This document shows positions 1 through 8,677 of a stretch of DNA of 64,000 nucleotides, one piece after another (position 1 is the first letter of the stretch; every line of letters begins with the position of its first letter). The position numbers were made by a program, and so were the translations under genes. The notes below the pieces were generated by a model that was given only the letters and a program-made list of their open reading frames with translations, ran no database searches and had not been told where the DNA came from. The stretch is from Streptomyces showdoensis. GTDB lineage: Bacteria; Actinomycetota; Actinomycetes; Streptomycetales; Streptomycetaceae. Location of the stretch: assembly GCF_039535475.1 (NCBI RefSeq), contig NZ_BAAAXG010000012.1, positions 372,001 through 436,000 of the forward strand, written 5' to 3'.

Positions 1-180
1 CGCCACCGCCGAGGTGGTCTCCGCGACCGGGTCCCGGGACCAGACCCGGACCCGCAGCCCCCGCTCCGCGAGCCGGATCGCCGTCGTCAGACCGACGACC
101 CCGCCGCCCACCACGACCACGCGGCCGTCCCCGGCGCCGCCCCTGCCCCTGCCGCTGTTCCTGTCCCTGTCCCTGTCCAT
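1..180 (-). CDS. D-amino-acid oxidase-like FAD enzyme (5' part only)
   Basis: The gene reads leftward and runs off the window edge, so only about 60 N-terminal residues are visible. After a low-complexity Arg/Asp/Gly start comes a dinucleotide-binding turn (VVVVGGGVVGL) followed by RLAERGLRV and a TTSAVA segment. That order is typical of the DAO family of FAD-dependent oxidases, which deaminate D-amino acids. The opening residues alternate Asp and Arg because the DNA is a 6-bp repeat. The ATG at 180 is the chosen start. It is transcribed divergently from the ABC-F gene. The fold is well supported; the substrate cannot be judged from this fragment. Confidence 0.7.
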   Translation of the reverse strand, partial: MDRDRDRNSGRGRGGAGDGRVVVVGGGVVGLTTAIRLAERGLRVRVWSRDPVAETTSAVA

Positions 181-343
181 GAACGGACCGTACCGACCCG
201 GGGAGCCCGGCACGGGAGGAATTCCGGTGGACGCGGGCGCGCCACCGGGGGCGCCGGCTCCCCGGCCCCCCACGTGCCGGCAGGACCGCCGTGACCGGCC
301 CCGCTCCACCCCGCGCCCGTCCTCACCTAGGATTCATCCCCTG

Positions 344-1981
344 ATGACTGCCACCCTCGTCGCCAAGAACCTCGCCGCCGGCCACGGCGACCGCTCCCTC
401 TTCTCCGGGCTCGACCTCGTCGTCGCCCCCGGGGACGTCATCGGCCTCGTCGGGGTCAACGGCGCCGGGAAGTCCACCCTGCTGCGGCTGCTCGCGGGCC
501 TCGACATCCCCGAGGACGGTGAGCTGCGGCTCTCGCCGCCCACCGCGACCGTCGGACACCTCCCGCAGGAGCCGGAGCGGCGCGAAGGGGAGACCGTCCG
601 GGAGTTCCTGGCCCGCCGCACCGGCGTCGCCGCCGCGCAGGCCGCGATGGACGAGGCCACCCAGGGGCTCGTCGACGGCACGCCCGGTGCCGACGACGCG
701 TACGCCGTGAGCCTGGAGCGCTGGCTCGACCTCGGCGGCGCCGACCTCGACGAGCGGGCCGAGGAGGTCGCCGCCTCCCTCGGCCTCACCGTCGGGCTCG
801 ACCAGCCCATGACGGGGCTCTCCGGCGGCCAGGCGGCCCGCGCCGGCCTCGCCTCCCTCCTGCTCTCCCGCTACGACGTCTTCCTCCTCGACGAACCCAC
901 CAACGACCTCGACCTCGACGGCCTGGAGCGCCTCGAAGCCTTCGTCCAGGGGCTGCGCGCGGGCACCGTGGTCATCAGCCACGACCGCGAGTTCCTCACC
1001 CGCACCGTCACCAAGGTCCTCGAACTCGATCTCGCCCAGCAGCAGATCACCCTCTACGGCGGCGGATACGAGGCCTACCTGGAGGAGCGGGACACCGCGC
1101 GGCGGCACGCCCGCGAGGACTTCGAGGAGTACGCCGACAAGAAGGCCGCCCTGGAGGGGCGCGCCCTCATGCAGCGCAACTGGATGGACAAGGGCGTGCG
1201 CAACGCCCGCCGCAAGTCCTCCGACAACGACAAGATCGGGCGCAAGCTGCGCGGCGAGTCCAGCGAGAAGCAGGCCGCGAAGGCCCGCCAGACGCAGCGC
1301 ATGATCGAGCGCCTGGACGTCGTCGAGGAGCCCCGCAAGGAGTGGGAGCTGCGCATGGAGATCGCGGCGGCCCCGCGCTCCGGCGCGGTCGTGGCCACCC
1401 TGCGCGAGGCGGAGGTGCGCCGCGGCGACTTCTCCTTCGGTCCCGTCTCCCTCCAGGTCGACTGGGCCGACAAGATCGCGATCACCGGCGCCAACGGGGC
1501 CGGCAAGTCGACCCTGCTCGCCGCGCTGCTCGGCCGGCTGCCGCTGGACGCGGGCGACGCGACGCTCGGCCCCGGTGTGGTGGTCGGCGAGGTCGACCAG
1601 GCCCGCAAGCTGTTCCACGGCACGGAGACGCTCCTGGACGCGTTCTGCGCGGCCGTCCCCGACACGGAGCCGGCGGAGGTCCGCACGCTGCTCGCCAAGT
1701 TCGGCCTCAAGGCGGACCACGTGCTGCGGCCCGCCACCACCCTGTCGCCCGGCGAGCGCACCCGCGCCGCCCTCGCCCTGCTCCAGGGCCGCGGGGTCAA
1801 CCTGCTCGTCCTGGACGAGCCGACCAACCACCTGGACCTGCCCGCGATCGAGCAGCTGGAGTCCGCGCTGGAGGCGTACGAGGGCACGCTGCTCCTCGTC
1901 ACCCACGACCGGCGGATGCTGGACGCGGTCCGCACGACCCGGCGCGTCGAGGTCGCCGACGGCAAGGTGACGGAGCTCTGA
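344..1981 (+). CDS. ABC-F family ATP-binding protein
   Basis: A 545-residue soluble protein with two ABC ATPase domains and no membrane segments, the ABC-F architecture of ribosome-associated translation factors and antibiotic-resistance proteins. Domain 1 has Walker A GVNGAGKST (about 37-45), signature LSGGQ (159-163) and Walker B LLDEPTNDLD (181-190). A charged linker rich in Lys and Arg follows, then Walker A GANGAGKST (about 383), the variant signature LSPGE (about 467) and LVLDEPTNHLD. The frame is open further upstream, but similarity begins at the ATG at 344. Its TGA overlaps the ATG of the next gene by one base, suggesting translational coupling. Whether it is a housekeeping or a resistance ABC-F cannot be told from motifs. 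Confidence 0.93.
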   Translation: MTATLVAKNLAAGHGDRSLFSGLDLVVAPGDVIGLVGVNGAGKSTLLRLLAGLDIPEDGELRLSPPTATVGHLPQEPERREGETVREFLARRTGVAAAQAAMDEATQGLVDGTPGADDAYAVSLERWLDLGGADLDERAEEVAASLGLTVGLDQPMTGLSGGQAARAGLASLLLSRYDVFLLDEPTNDLDLDGLERLEAFVQGLRAGTVVISHDREFLTRTVTKVLELDLAQQQITLYGGGYEAYLEERDTARRHAREDFEEYADKKAALEGRALMQRNWMDKGVRNARRKSSDNDKIGRKLRGESSEKQAAKARQTQRMIERLDVVEEPRKEWELRMEIAAAPRSGAVVATLREAEVRRGDFSFGPVSLQVDWADKIAITGANGAGKSTLLAALLGRLPLDAGDATLGPGVVVGEVDQARKLFHGTETLLDAFCAAVPDTEPAEVRTLLAKFGLKADHVLRPATTLSPGERTRAALALLQGRGVNLLVLDEPTNHLDLPAIEQLESALEAYEGTLLLVTHDRRMLDAVRTTRRVEVADGKVTEL

Positions 1982-2751
1982 TGACGGCCTCCTTCGGGTG
2001 GCCGGCCGCCGGGCAGGGGGTCTCCTTCGGCTGGGGGCCCGTCGAGGCCCGGGCCCTCGCCCCGGCCGCCGCCTGCGTGGTCGTCGTGGACGTGCTGTCG
2101 TTCACGACCGCCGTCGGCGTCGCCGTCGAGGGCGGCACGGCCGTCCACCCGTACCGGTGGCGGGACGCGAGCGCCCGGGCGTACGCCCGCGAGCGGGACG
2201 CCGTCCTGGCCGTCGGGCGGCGCGAGGCCGACGCCGCGCACCCCTGGTCGCTCTCCCCGGCCGCGCTGCGGGCCGCGCCCGCGCCCGACCGGCTCGTGCT
2301 GCCCTCGCCGAACGGCTCCACGATCGCGGTCGAGGCCGCGGCCGGCCGGGCCACCGTGGTCGCCGCCGCGCTGCGCAACCGCACCGCCGTCGCCCACTGG
2401 CTCGCCGCCCGCGGCCACGGCTCCGCCGAGCGCCCCCTCGCGGTGATCGCCGCCGGCGAACGATGGCCGGACGGCTCGCTGCGCCCCGCCCTGGAGGACC
2501 TGCTCGGCGCGGGCGCGGTCCTCGCCGCGCTGCGGGCCGCCGTGCCGGGGCTCACCCTGACGCCCGAGGCGACCGCGGCGGCCACGCTGTGGGACGCCAC
2601 GGAGGACCCGGCCGCCGCCTTGCGGGGCTGCGACTCGGGCCGTGAACTGTACGAGTACGGCTATCCGCAGGACGTGGAGGTGGCCGCCGAGACCGACTCC
2701 TCGACCACGGTCCCCGTCCTCGTGGACGGCGCATTCCAGGAGGCACCATGA
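1981..2751 (+). CDS. comB: 2-phosphosulfolactate phosphatase (ComB) family protein
   Basis: 256 residues matching the ComB fold: an early VVVVDVLSFTTA strand-turn with an acidic metal-ligand candidate, a central LPSPNGS segment, and AAGERW further on. In methanogens ComB hydrolyses 2-phosphosulfolactate in coenzyme M synthesis. Streptomyces does not make coenzyme M, so the natural substrate here is probably a different phosphoester. The ATG overlaps the stop of the ABC-F gene (TGATG) and the stop overlaps the next ATG (ATGA), so three genes are coupled. The frame stays open upstream inside the ABC-F gene, but that part is only a shadow. Family assignment is firm; function is inferred. Confidence 0.85.
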   Translation: MTASFGWPAAGQGVSFGWGPVEARALAPAAACVVVVDVLSFTTAVGVAVEGGTAVHPYRWRDASARAYARERDAVLAVGRREADAAHPWSLSPAALRAAPAPDRLVLPSPNGSTIAVEAAAGRATVVAAALRNRTAVAHWLAARGHGSAERPLAVIAAGERWPDGSLRPALEDLLGAGAVLAALRAAVPGLTLTPEATAAATLWDATEDPAAALRGCDSGRELYEYGYPQDVEVAAETDSSTTVPVLVDGAFQEAP

Positions 2752-3152
2752 CCGACGACCGCGTGACCCGGCTGATCGAGATGCTCGACGACCTCGAGGC
2801 CGACGTCGACGAGACCATCGACCTCGCCGACGCCATCGCGGCCTCCGGCGACCTCGGCCTGCTGCCGCGCCTGGAGTCCGAGCTGGACCGGGCGGTCGCG
2901 GACCGCAACGCCTACGGCCGCGAGCTCCTCGGCGGCGTCGTCGCGGCCCTCGGCGGCCCGGACCGGCTGCCGGTCCTGATCCGCGCCTCCGCCGTCGACC
3001 TGGGCGACGACCAGGACGGGCTGGCCGCCGAGATCGTCGACCTGGTCCAGGCCGACCCGAAGACCGCCCGGCGCCTCCTCCAGCCCCTGACGGAGGACGA
3101 CGACCTGACGGTCGCCAACCGCGCGGACTGGGCGCTGCGCTTCGCGCCGTAA
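2748..3152 (+). CDS. Conserved hypothetical acidic helical protein
   Basis: 134 residues starting at an ATG that overlaps the stop of the ComB-like gene by four bases. The sequence is acidic and helix-rich, with repeated hydrophobic/acidic heptads that resemble HEAT-like helices (GDLGLLPRLESEL and ADPKTARRLLQPL segments). I see no signal peptide, membrane segment or catalytic motif. I do not recognise a named family. Its position as the last gene of a coupled trio, right before a perfect hairpin terminator, supports real expression. It may act with the ComB-like phosphatase, but this is guesswork from context. Confidence 0.75.
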   Translation: MTDDRVTRLIEMLDDLEADVDETIDLADAIAASGDLGLLPRLESELDRAVADRNAYGRELLGGVVAALGGPDRLPVLIRASAVDLGDDQDGLAAEIVDLVQADPKTARRLLQPLTEDDDLTVANRADWALRFAP

Positions 3153-3164
3153 CCCTCCCGGCGA

Positions 3165-3240
3165 GACACACCCGCCACGCCCGTCACGCCCGGCGGGACA
3201 CAACCGGCACACCCGCCACGCCCGGCGGGACACCCGCCGC
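3165..3240. repeat. Imperfect direct repeat in intergenic DNA
   Basis: Two copies of a roughly 30-bp block built on ACACCCGCCACGCCC followed by GGCGGGACAC sit between the hypothetical gene and the terminator hairpin. GC-rich slippage repeat; no function proposed. Confidence 0.5.
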
Positions 3241-3270
3241 ACTCGGCATACCGGCGACGCGCCGGCCACG

Positions 3271-3311
3271 CGCCGACGGGGCCCGGCCGCACCGGCCGGG
3301 CCCCGTCGGCG
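3271..3311. terminator. Bidirectional hairpin terminator
   Basis: Perfect inverted repeat: 18-bp arms (3271-3288 and 3294-3311) around a 5-base loop, between the convergent ends of the 2748 gene and tex. There is no T tract, as is common in Streptomyces terminators. Confidence 0.85.
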
Positions 3312-3317
3312 TTCACG

Positions 3318-5732
3318 TCACCGTCCGCGGCGCTTCCCGCCGCCACCGCCCTCGCCGAGCAGCCCCGCCTTGCGCAGGGCGTCCGCCATCGCGCTGTTCG
3401 AGGGGGCCGGGGCCGCCGGGCCGCCCTGGGGCTGGCCGCGCCGCTGCTGCGGCGGACGGCCGCCGCGCTCGCCACGGTCGCGGCGCTCGCCGCCGCCCCC
3501 GCGCTCGCCGCGGTCCCGCTTCGGGCCGGAGGCGGAGGGCTCCGCCGTCGCCTCGTCGTCCAGGCGGAGGGTCAGGGAGATGCGCTTGCGCGGGATGTCG
3601 ACGTCCAGGACCTTCACCCGCACCACGTCGCCCGGCTTCACCACGTCCCGCGGGTCCTTGACGAAGGTCTTGGACATGGCGGAGACGTGCACGAGGCCGT
3701 CCTGGTGCACGCCGACGTCCACGAACGCGCCGAAGGCGGCCACATTGGTGACGACACCCTCCAGGACCATGCCCGCCACCAGGTCGCCGATCTTCTCGAC
3801 GCCCTCCTTGAACGTGGCCGTGCGGAACGCGGGACGCGGGTCGCGGCCCGGCTTCTCCAGCTCCCGCAGGATGTCGTTGACCGTCGGCAGACCGAAGGTC
3901 TCGTCCACGAACTCGTCGGCCCGCAGCGAGCGCAGCACGCCCGTGTTGCCGATCAGCGCGCCGACCTCGCCGCCCGCCGTCTTCACCATCCGCCGCACCA
4001 CCGGGTAGGCCTCGGGGTGCACCGCCGACGCGTCCAGCGGGTCGTCGCCGCCGCGGATCCGCAGGAAGCCCGCGCACTGCTCGTACGCCTTCGGTCCGAG
4101 CCGCGACACGTCCTTCAGCGCGCGCCGGGAGCGGAACGGGCCGTTGGCGTCGCGGTGGGACACGATGTTCTCGGCGAGTCCCGCGCTGATGCCGGAGACC
4201 CGCGAGAGCAGCGGCGCGGAGGCCGTGTTGACGTCGACGCCGACGCCGTTCACACAGTCCTCGACCACCGCGTCCAGGGAGCGCGAGAGCTTCACCTCGG
4301 ACAGGTCGTGCTGGTACTGGCCGACGCCGATCGACTTCGGGTCGATCTTCACGAGCTCGGCCAGCGGGTCCTGGAGCCGCCGCGCGATCGACACCGCGCC
4401 GCGCAGGGACACGTCCAGGCCCGGGAGTTCCTGCGAGGCGAACGCGGACGCCGAGTACACCGAAGCGCCGGCCTCCGACACCATCACCTTGGTGAGCGAC
4501 AACTCCGGGTGCTTCGCGATGAGTTCGGCGGCAAGCTTGTCCGTCTCGCGGGACGCGGTGCCGTTGCCGATGGCGACCAGCTCGACCGCGTGCTCCTTGG
4601 CGAGCCGGGCCAGCTTCGCGAGCGACTCGTCCCACCTGTTCGCCGGGACGTGCGGGTAGACCGTGTCGGTGGCGACGACCTTGCCGGTCCCGTCGACCAC
4701 GGCCACCTTCACACCGGTGCGGAAACCGGGGTCGAGGCCCAGCGTCGCCCGGGTCCCGGCCGGCGCGGCCAGCAGCAGGTCGCGCAGGTTCGCCGCGAAG
4801 ACCCGGACCGCCTCGTCCTCGGCGGCCGTGCGCAGCCGCAGCCGCAGGTCGATGCCGAGGTGCACCAGGATGCGGGTCCGCCAGGCCCAGCGGACCGTGT
4901 CCAGCAGCCACTTGTCGCCGGGGCGGCCGCGGTCGGCCACGCCGAAGCGGTGCGCGACGATCGGCTCGTACGAGGAGGAGGCCGGGCCGGCGGTGACCTC
5001 GGCGGGCTCCTCCGGTTCGAGCTCCAGGCTGAGCACGTCCTCCTTCTCGCCGCGCAGCATCGCGAGGATCCGGTGCGAGGGCAGCGCCGTGAACGGCTCG
5101 GCGAAGTCGAAGTAGTCGGCGAACTTCGCGCCCGCCTCCTCGTTCCCCTCCCGCACCTTGGCCATCAGTCGGCCCCGGCCCCACATCCGCTCGCGCAGCT
5201 CGCCGATCAGGTCGGCGTCCTCCGAGAACCGCTCGGTGAGGATCGCCCGCGCGCCCTCCAGGGCCGCGGCCGGGTCGGCCACGCCCTTGTCCGCGTCCAC
5301 GAACGCGGCGGCCGCCGCGAGCGGTTCCACGGACGGGTCGGCGAGCAGCCCCTCGGCGAGCGGCGCGAGACCGGCCTCGCGGGCGATCTGCGCCTTGGTC
5401 CGCCGCTTCGGCTTGAACGGCAGGTAGATGTCCTCCAGCCGCGCCTTGGTGTCGGCGGCGAGGATCAGCGCCTCCAGCTCGGGGGTCAGCTTGCCCTGCT
5501 CCCGTACGGAGTCGAGGACGGAGCTCCGCCGGTCCTCCAGCTCGCGGAGGTACCGCAGCCGCTCCTCCAGCGTGCGCAGCTGCGCGTCGTCGAGGAGCTC
5601 GGTCGCCTCCTTGCGGTAGCGCGCGATGAACGGCACGGTCGAACCGCCGTCCAGCAGTTCGACGGCCGCCCTCACCTGTCGCTCGCGTACGCCGAGCTCC
5701 TCGGCGATCCTTGCTTCGATGGACGTCGTCAC
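3318..5732 (-). CDS. tex: Tex family S1 RNA-binding transcription accessory protein
   Basis: About 804 residues, the normal length for Tex. In order: helical N-terminal region, YqgF/RNase H-like domain (GLDPGFRTG), helix-hairpin-helix motifs (VNTASAPLLSRVSGI), then an S1 domain near residues 645-715 (GMVLEGVVTNVAAFGAFVDVG). It ends in a Gly/Arg/Gln-rich basic tail. Tex binds nucleic acid and affects transcription and RNA turnover. I chose the GTG at 5732 because AGAAGGCGG lies about ten bases upstream and homologues begin near TTSIEARIAEELG. The frame is open for 20 more codons upstream. It stands alone as a transcription unit ending at the hairpin shared with the convergent gene. Confidence 0.95.
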   Translation of the reverse strand: MTTSIEARIAEELGVRERQVRAAVELLDGGSTVPFIARYRKEATELLDDAQLRTLEERLRYLRELEDRRSSVLDSVREQGKLTPELEALILAADTKARLEDIYLPFKPKRRTKAQIAREAGLAPLAEGLLADPSVEPLAAAAAFVDADKGVADPAAALEGARAILTERFSEDADLIGELRERMWGRGRLMAKVREGNEEAGAKFADYFDFAEPFTALPSHRILAMLRGEKEDVLSLELEPEEPAEVTAGPASSSYEPIVAHRFGVADRGRPGDKWLLDTVRWAWRTRILVHLGIDLRLRLRTAAEDEAVRVFAANLRDLLLAAPAGTRATLGLDPGFRTGVKVAVVDGTGKVVATDTVYPHVPANRWDESLAKLARLAKEHAVELVAIGNGTASRETDKLAAELIAKHPELSLTKVMVSEAGASVYSASAFASQELPGLDVSLRGAVSIARRLQDPLAELVKIDPKSIGVGQYQHDLSEVKLSRSLDAVVEDCVNGVGVDVNTASAPLLSRVSGISAGLAENIVSHRDANGPFRSRRALKDVSRLGPKAYEQCAGFLRIRGGDDPLDASAVHPEAYPVVRRMVKTAGGEVGALIGNTGVLRSLRADEFVDETFGLPTVNDILRELEKPGRDPRPAFRTATFKEGVEKIGDLVAGMVLEGVVTNVAAFGAFVDVGVHQDGLVHVSAMSKTFVKDPRDVVKPGDVVRVKVLDVDIPRKRISLTLRLDDEATAEPSASGPKRDRGERGGGGERRDRGERGGRPPQQRRGQPQGGPAAPAPSNSAMADALRKAGLLGEGGGGGKRRGR

Positions 5733-5810
5733 GATGTCCGACCCGCCTTCTCGTGCCACTGGGTTGCGCAAACATTCTGCCCGGTCGCTCACCCGTACGC
5801 GGCAACCGAC

Positions 5811-5850
5811 CCGCCCCGACCCGCCCCGGCCCGCCCCGACCCGCCCCGGC
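5811..5850. repeat. 10-bp tandem repeat, four units
   Basis: Alternating units CCGCCCCGAC and CCGCCCCGGC, two copies of each, upstream of tex and downstream of the SCO6745-like gene. Simple slippage repeat with no clear role. Confidence 0.8.
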
Positions 5851-5931
5851 CCGCGCCCCGGCGGTGCCGGGGCCGGCCGGTCGGGCGGTCAGGCCCTGAC
5901 GGTTCAGACCTGTCCGGTCGGCCCCTGACGG

Positions 5932-6801
5932 TCAGACCTTGCCGGTCAGGTCGGCCGGGAACGCGCCCGCGCCCGCCGCCGCGACCAGGAAGCCCTTCGC
6001 CAGCTCGGTGAGCCGGGCCACCCCGTCCGCGCCGAGCCGCTCGTACGGGGCCGCGTCCAGGCGGTCCGTCTCGTCCTCCAGCGCCTCGCGCAGGGCCGTG
6101 CCCGCGTCCGTCAGCTCCAGTTCGTCCCCGTCGTCCAGCAGCCCGCGCCCGCGCAGCCGCTCCACGGCCGCGTCCCAGTCCGCGCGCCGCCAGCCGCGGG
6201 TGGAGAGGAGCCAGCGGGGGCTCATGCCCCGGCCGGTGGCGGTGTGGCTGACCAGCGCCTCCACCGGGTCGAGCCCGGCGGCCAGCAGGGCCGCCAGGTG
6301 TCCGTCGCCGCGGTGCTCGCGCAGCAGCGTCGTCGCGTGCCAGAGGCGCAGGTGCGGGGCGTCGGGGACGGGCAGATCGGCATTGCCGGAGTAGAGCGGG
6401 CGGGCGTGCCGCGCACAGCCCTCGGCGGCGCGCAGCGCGAGTTCGGCGGCCTCCGCCATCTCGGGCGAGGCGAGGACCTCGGTGCCCAGCAGCCGGTTCA
6501 GGGTGGTGTCGATCGCGCGCAGCCGGGCGTCGAGCACGGCGGCGGGGGAGGCGGTCTCCCAGACGGCCGGCAGGTGCCGGGCCAGCAGCTCGTGGTGGTA
6601 GTTGTAGAAGGTCGCGGCGACGGTCCCGGCTCCCACGGCCCCGAGCGGGGCGCTGCGCGCGGCCAGCCGCATCGCGTTCGGGTCCTCGATGCCGAGCCCC
6701 TTGAACTCGGCGTCCAGGTCGGGCGAGAAGAAGAGCGTCGCGTGCAGCAGGTTCATCGAGTGGGCGCAACGTCGGCCCGCGCGGGGCGGCAGGTTCGTCA
6801 T
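5932..6801 (-). CDS. SCO6745-family protein
   Basis: 289 residues. The N-terminal half is helical with conserved FYNYHHEL and LPAVWETASP segments. The C-terminal half (SPRWLLSTRGWRRADWDAAVERLRGRGLL) looks like a winged-helix fold ending in a small hydrophobic helix. It belongs to the actinobacterial family annotated after SCO6745, whose biochemical role I do not know. ATG at 6801 has an AAGG about eight bases upstream. A short palindrome lies 16 bp before the start. The last few codons and stop appear duplicated just downstream. DNA binding is plausible from the winged-helix-like region but not shown. Confidence 0.8.
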   Translation of the reverse strand: MTNLPPRAGRRCAHSMNLLHATLFFSPDLDAEFKGLGIEDPNAMRLAARSAPLGAVGAGTVAATFYNYHHELLARHLPAVWETASPAAVLDARLRAIDTTLNRLLGTEVLASPEMAEAAELALRAAEGCARHARPLYSGNADLPVPDAPHLRLWHATTLLREHRGDGHLAALLAAGLDPVEALVSHTATGRGMSPRWLLSTRGWRRADWDAAVERLRGRGLLDDGDELELTDAGTALREALEDETDRLDAAPYERLGADGVARLTELAKGFLVAAAGAGAFPADLTGKV

Positions 6802-6816
6802 GCCGCGCACCTTACC

Positions 6817-6828
6817 TACCGGTCGGTA
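6817..6828. promoter_or_regulatory. Short palindrome, TetR-type operator candidate
   Basis: TACCG-GT-CGGTA, a perfect inverted repeat 16 bp upstream of the SCO6745-like start and about 95 bp upstream of the divergent GlxA gene. It resembles TetR-family operator cores with central ACCGGT-like sequence. The cognate regulator is unknown. Confidence 0.4.
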
Positions 6829-6923
6829 CGGAGGGAACGCCGGGAACGGTCACACCGCGCATGGCAGGAAAGGTGGGCTTTCCGTCATTGCGGCCGCGCC
6901 CGACCGGGGCGAAGGATGGGGGC

Positions 6924-7901
6924 ATGCCCCGACGCCCCGTCCTCGTCGTCCTCTTCGACGGCGTACAGAGCCTCGACGTCACCGGCCCGGTCGAGGTCTT
7001 CTCCGGTGCCGGCCGCGCCGCGGGCGACCCGGACGCCTACCCGGTCCGCACCGCCTCCCTCGACGGCCGCCCGGTCCGAACGGACAGCGGGCTGCGCCTG
7101 CTCCCCGACTCCACGCTCGCCGAGGCGGTCGCCGACGGGCCGCCGCACACCCTGCTCGTCCCGGGTGGCGCGGGCACCCGCCGGGGGGACCCGGCCCTCG
7201 TCGACTGGCTGCGCGCCCACGGCGCGCGGACCGAGCGGCTGGTCTCCGTGTGCACCGGGGCGCTGCTGCTGGCCGAGGCGGGGCTGCTCGACGGACACCG
7301 GGTCACCACCCACTGGGTCGCCTGCGAGCAGCTCGCCCGCGACCACCCCGCCGTCGAGGTGGACCCCGACCCGATCTTCGTCCGGGACGGCCGGATCGCC
7401 ACCTCGGCCGGAGTGACCGCGGGCATCGACCTGGCGCTCGCCCTCGTCGAGGAGGACCTGGGCCGCCACATCGCCCTGACCGTCTCCCGCTACCTGGTGG
7501 TCTTCCTGCGCAGGCCCGGCAACCAGGCCCAGTTCAGCGCCCAGCTGTCCGCCCAGACCGCGCGCCGGGAACCGCTGCGCGAGCTCCAGCACTGGATCAC
7601 CGAGCACCCCTGCGACGACCTGTCGGTCGAGGCGCTCGCCGCCCGCGCCCGCCTCTCGCCCCGGCACTTCGCCCGCGCCTTCCAGGCCGAGACCGGCACC
7701 ACCCCGGGGCGCTACGTGGACCGGGTCCGCCTCGAACACGCCCGCCGGCTCCTGGAGGACACCGGCCGGGGGGTCGAGGAGGTCTCCCGGGCGGCCGGTT
7801 ACGGCACGCCCGAGGCCATGCGCCGCGCCTTCCTCAAGACCCTCGGCACCGCCCCGGCGGAGTACCGCCGCCGCTTCCACGCCCCGGTCGGCCGGACCTG
7901 A
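6924..7901 (+). CDS. GlxA family transcriptional regulator (DJ-1/PfpI plus AraC HTH)
   Basis: 325 residues. Residues about 5-190 form a DJ-1/PfpI amidotransferase-like domain with the nucleophile-elbow Cys in VSVCTGALLL (about residue 110). Residues about 225-315 are an AraC/XylS double HTH (LSVEALAARARLSPRHFARAF and GVEEVSRAAGYGTPEAMRRAF). GlxA-type proteins activate nearby genes in response to a metabolite sensed by the N-terminal domain. ATG at 6924 follows GAAGGA by seven bases. The next gene on the same strand encodes a stand-alone DJ-1/PfpI protein, the likely target or partner. Ligand unknown. Confidence 0.93.
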   Translation: MPRRPVLVVLFDGVQSLDVTGPVEVFSGAGRAAGDPDAYPVRTASLDGRPVRTDSGLRLLPDSTLAEAVADGPPHTLLVPGGAGTRRGDPALVDWLRAHGARTERLVSVCTGALLLAEAGLLDGHRVTTHWVACEQLARDHPAVEVDPDPIFVRDGRIATSAGVTAGIDLALALVEEDLGRHIALTVSRYLVVFLRRPGNQAQFSAQLSAQTARREPLRELQHWITEHPCDDLSVEALAARARLSPRHFARAFQAETGTTPGRYVDRVRLEHARRLLEDTGRGVEEVSRAAGYGTPEAMRRAFLKTLGTAPAEYRRRFHAPVGRT

Positions 7902-7932
7902 CCCCGCGTCCGACCCCGAACCCGTACGCCGG

Positions 7933-8000
7933 TACGGACCACGGACCCGTACGGACCACGGACCCGTGACGTCCACGGACCCGCACAGACCACGGACCCG
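7933..8000. repeat. 17-bp tandem repeat, four units
   Basis: Two identical units (TACGGACCACGGACCCG) at 7933-7949 and 7950-7966, then two diverged units at 7967-7983 and 7984-8000, filling most of the gap between the GlxA gene and the DJ-1 gene. The period is not a multiple of three. Confidence 0.9.
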
Positions 8001-8031
8001 CCCACCGCACCGCTTACCGAAAGGGAACGGC

Positions 8032-8652
8032 ATGCAGATCGCCGTCGTGCTCTACGACCGCTTCACCACCCTCGACGCCATCGGCCCGTACGAGCTGCTG
8101 GGCCGGCTGCCCGGGGCCGAGACCGTCTTCGTGGCCAAGGAGGCCGGGCCGGTCAGGAACGACCAGGGCAACCTCGCGCTCATCGCCGACAAGACCCTCG
8201 CCGAGGTGCCGCGCCCCGACATCGTCCTGGTCCCCGGCGGCCCCGGCGACAACGAGGTCAAGCGGGATCCCGAGCTCCTCGCCTGGCTGCGCGCCGCCGA
8301 CGCGACCAGCACCTGGACGACCTCGGTGTGCACCGGCTCGCTGATCCTCGCCTCGGCGGGGCTGCTGAAGGGGCGCCGGGCCACCAGCCACTGGCTCGCC
8401 CTCGAGGAACTGGCGGGGCTCGGCGCCGAGTCCACCGGCGAGCGGGTGGTGTTCGACGGCAAGTACGTCACGGCCGCCGGCGTCTCCTCCGGCATCGACA
8501 TGGCGCTGCACCTGATCGGCCGGATCGCCGGCGACGAGACCGCGCAGTCGATCCAGCTGCTCACCGAGTACGACCCGCAGCCGCCCTACGACGCGGGCTC
8601 CCCGGAGAAGGCCCCGGCCTCGATCGTCGCCCACTGGCGCGGCCGGGCCTAG
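8032..8652 (+). CDS. DJ-1/PfpI family protein
   Basis: 206 residues, a single DJ-1/PfpI domain: IAVVLYDRFTTLDAIGPYE start, GGPGDNE loop, nucleophile-elbow Cys in TTSVCTGSLILASAGLL (about residue 101) and SHWLALEEL. This pattern is shared with isonitrile-hydratase-like and other GATase1-like proteins. ATG at 8032 follows AAAGGGAA at good spacing, which decides against the longer open frame. It directly follows the GlxA regulator across the 17-bp repeat array, so regulation by that protein is likely. The catalytic activity is not established from sequence; hydratase, glyoxalase or chaperone roles are all known in the superfamily. Confidence 0.9.
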   Translation: MQIAVVLYDRFTTLDAIGPYELLGRLPGAETVFVAKEAGPVRNDQGNLALIADKTLAEVPRPDIVLVPGGPGDNEVKRDPELLAWLRAADATSTWTTSVCTGSLILASAGLLKGRRATSHWLALEELAGLGAESTGERVVFDGKYVTAAGVSSGIDMALHLIGRIAGDETAQSIQLLTEYDPQPPYDAGSPEKAPASIVAHWRGRA

Positions 8653-8677
8653 GCCCAGTCCTGCGGATCAGGCCGTA

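Noticed and set aside
1075..3171. A long minus-strand open frame (698 codons) opposite the ABC-F, ComB and hypothetical genes
   Set aside because: Antisense shadow with low-complexity composition; the plus-strand genes have domains, ribosome sites and coupled junctions.
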